Source: Pseudolysinimonas_A sp039912695
Lineage (GTDB): Bacteria; Actinomycetota; Actinomycetes; Actinomycetales; Microbacteriaceae
Direction: 5' to 3'
DNA length: 40,975 nucleotides
Assembly: GCF_039912695.1 (NCBI RefSeq)
Contig: NZ_JBDSPJ010000005.1
Span: 1-40,975, forward strand
The notes under the pieces are model-generated. The model made no database searches. It saw nothing but the letters and a program-made list of their open reading frames with translations, and had not been told where the DNA came from. Below, one piece after another: positions 16,058 to 24,528 of this stretch. Each line of letters begins with the position of its first letter. Position 1 is the first letter of the stretch. The position numbers and the translations under genes are program-made.

Positions 16058-16540
16058 CTACGCGACGCCAGCCTTTATCGGCCGAACGTCGTCGAGTGCG
16101 GCGCGATACTCCTCGATGGCACGCGGCTCGCCCGGTGCCGAGATAAAGGAAGCCCGGATGATGCCCTTGACATCGATCACGAAGGTCGCGCGGTTCGCAA
16201 AGCCCTTTTCCTCAAGGAACACGCCGTACTCCTTGGCGACGGCGCCATGCGGCCAGAAGTCGGCCAGGAGCGGAAAGTCGTAGCCTTCCTGTTCGGCGAA
16301 AGCACGAAGGCTGGCCTTCGAGTCGACCGAGATTCCGAGAAGTTCGACGTCGTGGTCTTTGAAGATGTCGACGTTGTCACGGAGGGCGCACAACTCGCCC
16401 GTACAGACGCCCGAGAACGCCAACGGGAAGAAGACGAGCGCGACGGGCTTGAGGCCTCGAAAGTCGCTCAACCGCACGTGCTCCCCGAACTGATTGGGAA
16501 GATCGAAATCGGGTGCCTGGGTGTCGTTCTCCAGAGCCAT
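16058..16540 (-). CDS. ahpE: AhpE-type peroxiredoxin
   Basis: A 160-residue thiol peroxidase reducing peroxides. The core has APDFDLPNQFGEHVRLSDFRG and FFPLAFSGVCTGELC, with peroxidatic Cys46 and a second cysteine at 51, the pattern of AhpE/BCP-like 1-Cys enzymes. DVELLGISVDS and a conserved FVID strand follow. ATG at 16540 gives the usual N-terminus; AAAGGAA lies about 12 nt upstream. It is divergent from aceE. I recall the same neighbourhood in Mycobacterium tuberculosis (ahpE near aceE), which supports the assignment. Confidence 0.93.
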   Translation of the reverse strand: MALENDTQAPDFDLPNQFGEHVRLSDFRGLKPVALVFFPLAFSGVCTGELCALRDNVDIFKDHDVELLGISVDSKASLRAFAEQEGYDFPLLADFWPHGAVAKEYGVFLEEKGFANRATFVIDVKGIIRASFISAPGEPRAIEEYRAALDDVRPIKAGVA

Positions 16541-16595
16541 GGCGGCGCAACGTTCCTTTCGGGTCCGGACCACACTTTCAGGTCCAGCCGCCGAT

Positions 16596-16601
16596 CATAC
16601 G
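16596..16601 (-). promoter_or_regulatory. Putative -10 box of the peroxiredoxin gene
   Basis: TATGAT on the minus strand, about 57 nt before the ATG at 16540. The -35 is not clear. Confidence 0.4.
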
Positions 16602-16628
16602 CCCCGGTACGTCATTAGTCCGGCCAAC

Positions 16629-16653
16629 TAGACTCGTTGCGCGCCATTGCGCG
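16629..16653 (+). promoter_or_regulatory. Putative aceE -10 box and adjoining direct repeat
   Basis: TAGACT at 16629-16634, followed by two exact TTGCGCG copies (16637-16643 and 16647-16653) with a period of exactly 10 bp. That is one helical turn, as expected of a regulator binding at the transcription start. The aceE GTG lies about 80 nt downstream. Confidence 0.35.
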
Positions 16654-16721
16654 ACGCGGTCCACAAGACCGCCCCGCCACCCCAGAACGCTCTGCGCTCG
16701 ACAACCTATGCGAGGTCACCG

Positions 16722-19463
16722 GTGTCCGTGAACGACCAGGACCCCTATTCGGTGAACAACACCGACCAGGATCCCGACGAGACAGCTGAATGGCAGGAGT
16801 CGCTCGACGCTCTCGTTGCCGCAAAGGGCCATGCCCGCGGCCGCGAGATGATGCTCAGCCTGCTGAAGCGTTCGAAAGACCTGCATCTCGGCGTTCCGAT
16901 GGTTCCCACCACGGACTACATCAACACCATCGCGCCGGAGAACGAACCCGACTTTCCCGGGGATGAAGAACTCGAACGTCGCTACCGCGCCTGGATTCGC
17001 TGGAATGCGGCCATCACCGTGCACCGGGCCCAGCGTCCCGGCGTCGGGGTCGGTGGGCACATCTCGACCTACGCCTCGTCTGCGGCGCTCTACGAGGTCG
17101 GCCACAACTGGTTCTTCCGCGGCAAGGACCACCCGGGCGGTGGCGACCAGATCTTCTACCAGGGTCACGCCTCCCCCGGCATGTATGCCCGAGCGTTCCT
17201 TGAGGGCCGCCTGAGCGAACAGCAACTGATGGGCTTCCGTCAGGAGCAGTCGCAGGCGCCCAACGGCCTCTCCTCGTACCCGCACCCGCGCCTGATGAAC
17301 GAGTTCTGGGAGTTCCCGACGGTATCGATGGGTCTCGGCCCGATCAATGCCATCCACCAGGCGCAGGCCAACATGTACCTCACCAACCGCGGCATCAAGG
17401 ATGCGTCCGACCAGCACGTCTGGGCGTTCCTCGGCGACGGGGAAATGGATGAGGTCGAGAGCCGTGGCGCGCTGCAATGGGCCGCCAACGACAAGCTCGA
17501 CAACCTCACCTTCGTCATCAACTGCAATCTGCAGCGTCTCGATGGCCCCGTTCGCGGCAACGGGAAGATCATCCAGGAGCTGGAGTCGTTCTTCCGCGGG
17601 GCCGGCTGGAACGTCATCAAGGTCGTCTGGGGCCGCGAGTGGGATGACCTGCTCGCCAAGGACACCACTGGCGCGCTGGTCAACCTGATGAACGTCACCC
17701 CCGACGGTGACTACCAGACCTACAAGGCCGAGTCGGGCGCCTATGTTCGCGAGAACTTCTTTGGCCGTGACCCGGTAACCGCCGACCTGGTCAAAGACCT
17801 GACCGACGACGAGCTGTGGAACCTCAAGCGCGGGGGCCACGACTACCGCAAGGTCTATGCCGCGTTCAAGGCGGCGACCGAGCACAAGGGCCAGCCGACC
17901 GTCATCTTGGCCAAGACCGTGAAGGGGTATGGCCTCGGCCCGTCGTTTGAGGGCCGCAACGCGACCCATCAGATGAAGAAGCTGACGTTGGACAACCTCA
18001 AGCAGTTCCGCGACGAGATGCGCATCCCGATCACCGACGCCCAGCTCGAGGCGGATCCGTATCAGCCGCCGTTCTACCACCCCGGTGCCGACGACCCGGC
18101 GATCCAATACCTGCAGGAACGTCGTCGCGTCCTCGGCGGCTACCTCCCCGAGCGGCGCACGAAGCACACCCAGATTGCGCTTCCCGGTGACGACGTTTAC
18201 GCCGACATGAAGAAGGGCTCCGGCAAGCAGTCGATCGCGACCACCATGGCGTTCGCCCGGCTCCTGAAGGATCTGCTGCGCGACAAGGGCCTCGGAAACC
18301 GGATCGTGCCGATCATCCCGGATGAGGCGCGCACGTTCGGCATGGACGCGTACTTCCCGACGGCGAAGATCTACAACCCCAACGGACAGCACTACACCTC
18401 GGTCGACCGCGAGCAGTTGCTCGCGTACAAGGAGAGCCCTCAGGGGCAAATCATCCACACCGGCATTAACGAGGCGGGCGCGTTCGCTGCGTTCACCGCG
18501 GCCGGCACGTCGTACGCAACGCAGGGCGAGCCGCTCATCCCGGTGTACGTCTTCTACTCGATGTTCGGCTTCCAGCGCACCGGCGACGCGATGTGGGCTG
18601 CCGGAGATCAGATGGCACGCGGCTTCATCATGGGAGCAACGGCCGGTCGCACGACGCTCACCGGGGAAGGGCTCCAGCACGCCGACGGACACTCGCACCT
18701 GCTGTCATCGACCAACCCCGCCGTTGTCTCCTACGACCCTGCCTACGGATACGAACTGGGCCACATCGTGCGCACGGGGCTCGACCGGATGTACGGTCTC
18801 GACGCGAACGGTCAGCCGCATCCCGACCCGGATGTCATGTACTACATCACGGTCTACAACGAGCCGCTTCAACAGCCTGCAGAACCCGAAGGACTCGACG
18901 TCGAAGGCGTTGTGAAGGGAATCTACAAGTTGAAGGGGTCCGAAGTTTTCGGGCCGCGCGCTCAGATTCTCGCGTCGGGTGTCGGCGTTCCGTGGGCTCT
19001 GGAAGCACAAGAGATCCTGGCCCGCGACTGGAACGTGGCAGCGGATGTCTGGAGCGTCACCTCGTGGACCGAGCTGCGGCGCGACGGTCTCGCCGCCGAC
19101 GAACACAACTTCCTCCACCCCGAAGAGCCCGTTCAGGTGCCCTACCTGTGGCAAAAGTTGCACGGATCGGAAGGTCCGTTCGTCGCGGTGAGCGATTTCA
19201 TGCACGCCGTGCAAGACCAGATTCGGCAGTTCGTCCCGGGCGAATTCCTCACCCTCGGGGCGGACGGCTTCGGGTTCAGCGACACCCGCGCGGCCGCACG
19301 ACGGTTCTTCAAAATCGACGGCCCGTCGATCGTGGTGCGCGTGCTGCAGTCACTCGCTCGCCGCGGCGCGGTGGCGGCCGACGCGCCCGCGCAGGCCATC
19401 GCGCGGTACCGGCTGTTGGACGTGACAGCTGGCACATCTGGATCGGCGGGCGGCGAGAGCTAG
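16722..19463 (+). CDS. aceE: Pyruvate dehydrogenase E1 component, homodimeric
   Basis: A 913-residue thiamine-diphosphate enzyme that decarboxylates pyruvate and passes the acetyl group to E2, the entry to acetyl-CoA. Family signatures are GGHISTYASSAALYEVGHNWFFRG, the ThDP/Mg motif GDGEMDEVESRG through to FVINCNLQRLDGPVRGNGK, and the transketolase-like pyrimidine-binding block with TGINEAGAFAAFTAAGTSYA and GFQRTGDAMWAAGDQMARGF. Full length. The GTG at 16722 (with GAGGTCACC just before it) gives the usual N-terminus, where QESLDALVAAKG follows within 40 residues; the frame is open further upstream. It is followed after 32 bp by a PucR-type regulator and the FAS-II genes that use acetyl-CoA. 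Confidence 0.97.
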   Translation: MSVNDQDPYSVNNTDQDPDETAEWQESLDALVAAKGHARGREMMLSLLKRSKDLHLGVPMVPTTDYINTIAPENEPDFPGDEELERRYRAWIRWNAAITVHRAQRPGVGVGGHISTYASSAALYEVGHNWFFRGKDHPGGGDQIFYQGHASPGMYARAFLEGRLSEQQLMGFRQEQSQAPNGLSSYPHPRLMNEFWEFPTVSMGLGPINAIHQAQANMYLTNRGIKDASDQHVWAFLGDGEMDEVESRGALQWAANDKLDNLTFVINCNLQRLDGPVRGNGKIIQELESFFRGAGWNVIKVVWGREWDDLLAKDTTGALVNLMNVTPDGDYQTYKAESGAYVRENFFGRDPVTADLVKDLTDDELWNLKRGGHDYRKVYAAFKAATEHKGQPTVILAKTVKGYGLGPSFEGRNATHQMKKLTLDNLKQFRDEMRIPITDAQLEADPYQPPFYHPGADDPAIQYLQERRRVLGGYLPERRTKHTQIALPGDDVYADMKKGSGKQSIATTMAFARLLKDLLRDKGLGNRIVPIIPDEARTFGMDAYFPTAKIYNPNGQHYTSVDREQLLAYKESPQGQIIHTGINEAGAFAAFTAAGTSYATQGEPLIPVYVFYSMFGFQRTGDAMWAAGDQMARGFIMGATAGRTTLTGEGLQHADGHSHLLSSTNPAVVSYDPAYGYELGHIVRTGLDRMYGLDANGQPHPDPDVMYYITVYNEPLQQPAEPEGLDVEGVVKGIYKLKGSEVFGPRAQILASGVGVPWALEAQEILARDWNVAADVWSVTSWTELRRDGLAADEHNFLHPEEPVQVPYLWQKLHGSEGPFVAVSDFMHAVQDQIRQFVPGEFLTLGADGFGFSDTRAAARRFFKIDGPSIVVRVLQSLARRGAVAADAPAQAIARYRLLDVTAGTSGSAGGES

Positions 19464-19495
19464 TGTGTCCCGTAGCCCCCTCCGCGGTGGCCTAA

Positions 19496-20683
19496 TTGGC
19501 GGCACCACGCACGAAGCAGCAGACGCTTGCCTGGCTGCGCACCCTCACGGGCGAGCTGTCGACGGCGACCCTGAAACGTCTCGAAGACACCCTGCCGTGG
19601 TACCGCGACATGCCCCCTGGTCGCCGAAGTGCCGTCGGACTGGTCGCCCAGGCCGGCATCACGAGTTTCATTTCGTGGTTTGAAGACCCCAAGTCGATCC
19701 CCTGGATCGCGGCGGATGTCTTCGGCGCAGCACCTCGGGAGCTCCTGCGTTCGGTGAGCCTGCAGCAGACCCTGCAGCTCATCCGCGTCACGGTCGAGAT
19801 CGTCGAGCAGCGCGTCAAGAACGACGATGAGAGCCTGCGCGAAGCCATCCTGCTGTACTCCCGCGAGATCGCCTTCGCCGCCGCCGACGTCTACGCGCGC
19901 GCCGCCGAAGCCCGCGGTCTCTGGGATGCGCGGCTCGAAGCGCTCGTCGTCGACTCGATTCTGACCGGCGAATACGACTCAGAACTTCCGTCCCGCATCG
20001 CGGCTCTCGGCTGGAACGGGCACGGCGAGGTGAGCGTACTGGTCGGCACCGCACCCAAGATGCTGGATGTCGACATGCTGCGTCGCACCGCGCGTCACCT
20101 CGACGCCGACGTGCTGATCGGTGTTCAGGGCAGCCGACTGGTCATCGTCATCGGTCGGGTCGAGCAGGAGGTCGACGAGACGACTCCCCCCGTCGAACAG
20201 CGTCCCTTTCTGGAGATTGCCGGTCAACTCGAGCCCGGTTTTGGCTCGGGACATCTCGTCCTTGGACACACCGTCGCGTCGCTGCTGGAGGCCGCACGAA
20301 GCGCTAAAGCCGCGCTGGCTGGATTCGCCGTGGCCCGTGCTTGGCGCAACGCTCCCCGACCTGCCCTTGCCGACGACCTGTTGCCTGAGCGCGCATTTGC
20401 CGGCGACCCGCTGGCCCGTTCGACTCTGATCAACCGCATCTATCGACCGCTGCACGACCACAGCACCGAGTTGCTGACGACTCTGTGGTGCTACCTCGAC
20501 AACGGTCGGTCGCTCGAAGCCACAGCCCGCGAATTGTTCGTTCACCCGAACACGGTCCGCTACCGCCTGAAGCGCATTTCTGAGGTCATCGGCTACGACG
20601 CAACGGGTGCGCGCGAAGCGCTCATTCTTCAGGCGGCGCTCATCGTCGGTGCGATCGCCGGCTCGCCCAAGAGCCGTAGCTAG
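19496..20683 (+). CDS. fasR: PucR-type helix-turn-helix regulator, FasR-like
   Basis: A 395-residue regulator with a GGDEF-like/CdaR middle region and a C-terminal PucR helix-turn-helix (residues about 325-380: LLTTLWCYLDNGRSLEATARELFVHPNTVRYRLKRI). In Streptomyces the orthologous gene just upstream of fabD, FasR, activates the fabD-fabH-acpP-fabF operon. The same order here supports that role; the exact regulator identity is inferred from position. The frame is preceded directly by an in-frame TAA (19493-19495). The first usable codon is therefore TTG at 19496, with GGTGG 6 nt upstream, and conserved-looking sequence begins within the first 30 residues. Confidence 0.85.
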   Translation: MAAPRTKQQTLAWLRTLTGELSTATLKRLEDTLPWYRDMPPGRRSAVGLVAQAGITSFISWFEDPKSIPWIAADVFGAAPRELLRSVSLQQTLQLIRVTVEIVEQRVKNDDESLREAILLYSREIAFAAADVYARAAEARGLWDARLEALVVDSILTGEYDSELPSRIAALGWNGHGEVSVLVGTAPKMLDVDMLRRTARHLDADVLIGVQGSRLVIVIGRVEQEVDETTPPVEQRPFLEIAGQLEPGFGSGHLVLGHTVASLLEAARSAKAALAGFAVARAWRNAPRPALADDLLPERAFAGDPLARSTLINRIYRPLHDHSTELLTTLWCYLDNGRSLEATARELFVHPNTVRYRLKRISEVIGYDATGAREALILQAALIVGAIAGSPKSRS

Positions 20684-20742
20684 AAGCCTCGACTGACGAA
20701 TCCCCCAACGATTCCGAACTTTCTTGGTCGGATGTATTCGGC

Positions 20743-20757
20743 CCCGAGTCGCTCGGG
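20743..20757. promoter_or_regulatory. Inverted repeat upstream of fabD
   Basis: CCCGAG-TCG-CTCGGG, a perfect 6-bp palindrome with a 3-base centre, 18 bp before the fabD start in the 92-bp fasR-fabD spacer. Candidate operator for the neighbouring regulator, or a small leader hairpin. Confidence 0.3.
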
Positions 20758-20775
20758 CTGGCAGGATGGACTCTC

Positions 20776-21705
20776 GTGAGTGTCGTCGTCGTAGCCCCAG
20801 GGCAGGGATCCCAAACTCCCGGGTTTTTGGAACCTTGGCTCGCCGAATCCCGATTCGCCGATCACCTCGGTGCGCTTGCAGACGCCGCCGGGATCGATCT
20901 GAAGGCGCATGGCACGGTCTCTGACGCCGACACCATCCGCGACACCGCAGTAGCCCAGCCCCTCATCGTCGCCGCCTCGCTGCTCGCTTTCGGCGCCCTT
21001 GCGAGTCACCGTGACCGACTTGCCGGCGTCGCAGGCCACTCGGTCGGCGAGTTTGCCGCGGCAGCCGCGGCCGGCATCCTCAGCGAATCCGACGCTCTTG
21101 CTCTGGTGCGCGAACGCGGCAGCGCGATGGCTCAGGCCGCATCTCTCGAGGCCACCGGCATGGCTGCGGTGATCGGCGGAGATGAGAACGACCTTCTTGA
21201 GCAGTTGAACGATCTCGGCCTCTCCCCCGCGAACTACAACGGTGGCGGGCAACTCGTGGTCGCCGGCGATCTGGTTGCTCTCGCGCAGCTGGCGCAGAAC
21301 CCGCCCGCCGGTTCACGCGTCATCCCGCTTCAGGTGGCCGGCGCGTTCCACACTCGATACATGCTGCCCGCCGTGCAACGGCTGCGCGAAGCCACCTCAG
21401 GAATCGCCATCAGCGACCCGACCCTCACCATCTGGACCAACAGAGACGGCGAGACCATCGCATCCGGTGCGGCGTTCGTCGACCTGCTGGTTGGCCAGGT
21501 CGCCAACCCGGTGCGGTGGGACCTCTGCATGGCCGCGTTCGAGAACGCCGGCGTTACCGGACTCGTCGAGCTCGCCCCGGCCGGTGCTCTGGTGGGTCTC
21601 GCCAAGCGCGGCCTCAAAGGGTTGCCGACCGTGGCCGTCAAAACTCCGGATGACATCCCGGCCGCCATCGCCCTCATCGAAGAACAGAGCAGCGCACCGT
21701 CATGA
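20776..21705 (+). CDS. fabD: Malonyl-CoA:ACP malonyltransferase
   Basis: A 309-residue acyltransferase that moves malonyl from CoA to ACP, the first dedicated step of FAS-II elongation. It opens with VVVVAPGQGSQTPGF and has the nucleophile motif AGHSVGEFAAA (Ser89). The catalytic His lies in VAGAFHTRYM, and the C-terminal VELAPAGALVGLAKR is typical. GTG at 20776 with AGGATGGA upstream. Its TGA overlaps the fabH ATG by 4 nt. Confidence 0.96.
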   Translation: MSVVVVAPGQGSQTPGFLEPWLAESRFADHLGALADAAGIDLKAHGTVSDADTIRDTAVAQPLIVAASLLAFGALASHRDRLAGVAGHSVGEFAAAAAAGILSESDALALVRERGSAMAQAASLEATGMAAVIGGDENDLLEQLNDLGLSPANYNGGGQLVVAGDLVALAQLAQNPPAGSRVIPLQVAGAFHTRYMLPAVQRLREATSGIAISDPTLTIWTNRDGETIASGAAFVDLLVGQVANPVRWDLCMAAFENAGVTGLVELAPAGALVGLAKRGLKGLPTVAVKTPDDIPAAIALIEEQSSAPS

Positions 21706-22700
21706 CCACTCTGAAGCAGGCCGAAGGCCACAAGTACACGCGCATCCTCTCCCTCGGGGCGGCACGCGGAGATCTCACCGTTCCGAATGACGACCTCGTC
21801 GCAGCGATCGACTCAAGTGATGAGTGGATTCGCCAGCGCACCGGCATCATTACCCGCAAGCGCGCCAGCAAGGGCGTCAATGCGATCGACCTGGCTGAGG
21901 CCGCGTCCCGCGAAGCGATCGAGAAGGCGGGCATCCGACCCGACCAGATCGGTGCTGTGCTGGTTTCAACGATCAGCAACGTCGCCGTAACCCCGTCGAT
22001 GGCGGCGTTACTGGCCGACAAGATCGGGGCAACCCCCGCTCCCGCCTACGACATCAGTGCCGCCTGTGCCGGCTACACCTACGGGATCGCGCAGGCCGAC
22101 GCCCTCATCCGAAGCGGTGCCGCCGAGTACGTGCTCGTGGTGGGCGCGGAGAAGCTCTCGCAGTATGTGCATCCCGAAGACCGGTCGATCTCGTTCCTGC
22201 TCGGCGACGGCGCGGGTGCGGCCATCGTTGGCCCCGCCGACGAACCGGGCATTTCGGCGACAGTCTGGGGTTCCGACGGCTCGAAGTGGGACGCCGTGGG
22301 CATGAACGGCACCTTCGAGGAGTACCTCGACAAGGTCAAGCCGTGGCCGACGATGCGACAAGACGGCCAGGCCGTGTTTCGGTGGGCCGTCTGGGAAATG
22401 GCCAAAGTCGCCAAGCAGGCTCTCGAGAAGGCCGGCGTCACGGTCGACGATCTCGCTGCCTTCATTCCCCATCAGGCGAATATGCGCATCATCGACGAAC
22501 TCGCCAAGCAACTCGGGCTTCCCGAGTCGGTGATCATCGGCCGCGACATCGAGACAACGGGAAACACCTCGGCCGCATCCATCCCGCTCGCCACCCACCG
22601 ATTGCTCGAAGAGAACCCGCAACTCAGCGGTGGCCTGGCGCTTCAGATCGGCTTCGGGGCCGGGCTGGTTTACGGCGCTCAGGTCGTTCGTCTCCCCTAG
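21702..22700 (+). CDS. fabH: Beta-ketoacyl-ACP synthase III
   Basis: A 332-residue condensing enzyme that starts FAS-II by joining an acyl-CoA primer to malonyl-ACP. The catalytic triad is seen: Cys122 in DISAACAGYTYG, His in FIPHQANMRIID and Asn in TTGNTSAASIPL. SSDEWIRQRTGI marks the N-terminal domain. Coupled to fabD through a 4-nt overlap (ATGA). Confidence 0.97.
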   Translation: MTTLKQAEGHKYTRILSLGAARGDLTVPNDDLVAAIDSSDEWIRQRTGIITRKRASKGVNAIDLAEAASREAIEKAGIRPDQIGAVLVSTISNVAVTPSMAALLADKIGATPAPAYDISAACAGYTYGIAQADALIRSGAAEYVLVVGAEKLSQYVHPEDRSISFLLGDGAGAAIVGPADEPGISATVWGSDGSKWDAVGMNGTFEEYLDKVKPWPTMRQDGQAVFRWAVWEMAKVAKQALEKAGVTVDDLAAFIPHQANMRIIDELAKQLGLPESVIIGRDIETTGNTSAASIPLATHRLLEENPQLSGGLALQIGFGAGLVYGAQVVRLP

Positions 22701-22718
22701 CAGCCCTGTACCCCCGGT

Positions 22719-22724
22719 AGAATC
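22719..22724 (+). promoter_or_regulatory. Putative acpP -10 box
   Basis: TAGAAT, about 80 bp before the acpP ATG and just after the fabH stop. It would add ACP transcripts to those from the fabD promoter. No good -35 is seen. Confidence 0.4.
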
Positions 22725-22746
22725 GACCTCGGTCACTCGAATCCTG

Positions 22747-22790
22747 ACGCTTCACCTCACACGCTTCACCTCAGACGCTTCACCCCTCAC
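22747..22790. repeat. 14-bp tandem repeat in acpP leader
   Basis: ACGCTTCACCTCAC (22747-22760), ACGCTTCACCTCAG (22761-22774) and a 16-bp variant (22775-22790) lie head to tail in the untranslated region before acpP. The AAGGAG Shine-Dalgarno follows. Confidence 0.85.
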
Positions 22791-22805
22791 ACAAGGAGAA
22801 ACACC

Positions 22806-23054
22806 ATGGCACTGTCCACCGAAGAGGTTCTCGCCGGTCTGGCGGAACTGATCAACGACGAGACCGGAATCGCAACGGACAGCGTGGAACTGGGCAAGTC
22901 GTTCACCGACGACCTCGACATCGACTCGATCTCGATGATGACGATCGTGGTCAACGCCGAAGAGAAGTTCGACGTCAAGATCCCCGACGAAGAGGTCAAG
23001 AACCTGGCCACCGTCGGCGACGCTGTTTCGTTTATCGTCAAGGCCCAGGGCTAA
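22806..23054 (+). CDS. acpP: Acyl carrier protein
   Basis: An 82-residue acidic four-helix carrier protein; its phosphopantetheine arm shuttles acyl chains between FAS-II enzymes. The attachment site is Ser41 in DDLDIDSISMM; Ile replaces the Leu of the usual DSL. ATG at 22806, preceded by AAGGAG. It lies between its own putative promoter and a strong hairpin (23089-23112). Confidence 0.97.
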   Translation: MALSTEEVLAGLAELINDETGIATDSVELGKSFTDDLDIDSISMMTIVVNAEEKFDVKIPDEEVKNLATVGDAVSFIVKAQG

Positions 23055-23088
23055 AGGGTTCAGAGCTAACAACCGCAGGTTTGTAGCT

Positions 23089-23118
23089 GGGCGGGGGCGA
23101 GAGCCCCCGCCCAACTTT
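23089..23118 (+). terminator. Rho-independent terminator or attenuator after acpP
   Basis: A perfect 10-bp GC-only stem, GGGCGGGGGC (23089-23098) with loop GAGA and GCCCCCGCCC (23103-23112), followed by AACTTTTC. It stands between acpP and fabF in the same direction. The U-tract is weak, so partial read-through to fabF is likely. Confidence 0.75.
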
Positions 23119-23154
23119 TCAGGAACCAGATCTATTCAGGAAGCTGTGATTCGA

Positions 23155-24396
23155 ATGACCAAGCGAATCGTCGTCACCGGAATCGGCGCATCAACGCCGC
23201 TCGGTGGAACCGCCCCCGAGACCTGGCAGGCTCTGCTCGCCAAGGAGTCCGGCGCCAATACGCTGACCCACGAGTGGGCGGGCATGTACGACCTCCCGGT
23301 GAACTTCGCGATGGAGGCCAAAGTTCGGCCCTCCGAAGTGCTCGAACGCGTCGAAACCAAACGCCTCGACCCGAACAGCCAGTTCGCCCTCATCTCAGCC
23401 CGCGAGGCGTGGAAGGATGCCGGCGCGCCCGACATCGACAAGACCCGCCTCGGCGTGGAGTTCTCCACCGGTATCGGCGGACTCTGGACGCTTCTTGACG
23501 CCTGGGACACCCTGCGCGAGAAGGGTTCGCGTCGCGTTCTGCCGATGACAGTTCCGATGCTGATGCCGAACGCGGCATCCGCTGCCGTCTCGATGGATCT
23601 GGACGCTCGCGCCTTTGCGCGCACCGACGTCTCGGCCTGTGCCTCGAGCACCGAGGCGATCGCCAACGCCTACGACCACCTTCAGGCGGGCTACGCCGAC
23701 ATGATCCTGGCCGGCGGCACCGAGTCGTGCGTGCACCCGATCACGCTCGCGTCGTTCTCGTCAATGCAGGCGCTCTCGCGTCGCAATGACGACCCGCGCG
23801 CGGCATCCCGGCCCTATGACATCGACCGCGACGGCTTCGTCATGGGCGAAGGCAGCGCGACGCTCGTGCTCGAGACCCTCGAACACGCGCTGGCCCGCGG
23901 CGCCAAGATCTACGCCGAGATCGCCGGCGGCGGCGTCACGAGCGACTCGTACCACATCACCGCTCCCGACCCGGAAGGTCGCGGAGCCTCACGGGCGGTG
24001 CTCGCCGCGCTCGCGCAGGCCGGAGCCACGGTCGACGACGTCACTCACATCAACGCGCATGCGACCAGCACGCCGGTCGGCGATATTGCCGAATACAGGG
24101 CGCTGCACGCGGTATTTGGTGATCGGGTGAAGGAAATTCCGGTGTCGGCCACGAAGGGCGCTCACGGGCACCTGCTCGGCGGAACGGGAGCCCTCGAAGC
24201 GATGATCACCGTGCTTGCGGTACAGAGCCGCACTGCGCCCCCGACGATCAACCTCGACAACCAGGATCCCGAGATCCCCCTGTTCGTGCCCACCGAGCCG
24301 CACGCCCTCGGAGATGCCCCGCAACTCGCGATCAGCAACTCGTTCGGCTTCGGCGGGCACAACGCGGTCGTCGCGATCCGCTCCTACGACGAGTAG
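23155..24396 (+). CDS. fabF: Beta-ketoacyl-ACP synthase II
   Basis: A 413-residue elongating condensing enzyme of FAS-II. Catalytic Cys162 sits in DVSACASSTEAIANAYDHL; the two histidines are in INAHATSTPVGD and KGAHGHLLGGTGALEA, and the FGFGGHNA end is typical. I chose ATG 23155 (TKRIVVTGIGA N-terminus); an in-frame GTG at 23146 has AGGAAG too close in front of it and is the alternative. It lies behind the acpP terminator, so it is the attenuated last gene of the fab cluster. Confidence 0.95.
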   Translation: MTKRIVVTGIGASTPLGGTAPETWQALLAKESGANTLTHEWAGMYDLPVNFAMEAKVRPSEVLERVETKRLDPNSQFALISAREAWKDAGAPDIDKTRLGVEFSTGIGGLWTLLDAWDTLREKGSRRVLPMTVPMLMPNAASAAVSMDLDARAFARTDVSACASSTEAIANAYDHLQAGYADMILAGGTESCVHPITLASFSSMQALSRRNDDPRAASRPYDIDRDGFVMGEGSATLVLETLEHALARGAKIYAEIAGGGVTSDSYHITAPDPEGRGASRAVLAALAQAGATVDDVTHINAHATSTPVGDIAEYRALHAVFGDRVKEIPVSATKGAHGHLLGGTGALEAMITVLAVQSRTAPPTINLDNQDPEIPLFVPTEPHALGDAPQLAISNSFGFGGHNAVVAIRSYDE

Positions 24397-24422
24397 CGGG
24401 CTGCGCGGGGCGGGGCGCGACC

Positions 24423-24489
24423 CTAACTCTCGGAAATCTGCGGGCTCATCGACGTCTCGTTGACAAGTGCCCCGGATACCGAGAGTTAG
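24423..24489. repeat. Imperfect palindromic element with 11-bp terminal inverted repeats
   Basis: CTAACTCTCGG (24423-24433) and CCGAGAGTTAG (24479-24489) are perfect inverted repeats separated by 45 bp. The interior contains TTGACA and partly pairing CGGGC/GCCCCG runs. It fills the fabF to PPOX-gene spacer. It could be a long hairpin terminator, a REP-like element or a MITE remnant. No second copy is visible in this window. Confidence 0.55.
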
Positions 24490-24516
24490 TGCCGCCAGGC
24501 CGTTACAAACTCGGCG

Positions 24517-24522
24517 TAGGTT
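24517..24522 (+). promoter_or_regulatory. -10 box of leaderless PPOX-family transcript
   Basis: TAGGTT, six bases before the GTG at 24529; no Shine-Dalgarno is present, so transcription probably starts at the start codon. Confidence 0.5.
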
Positions 24523-24528
24523 GGAAAT

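Noticed and set aside
16716..18698. 660-codon minus-strand open frame
   Set aside because: Antisense of aceE, with no family features.
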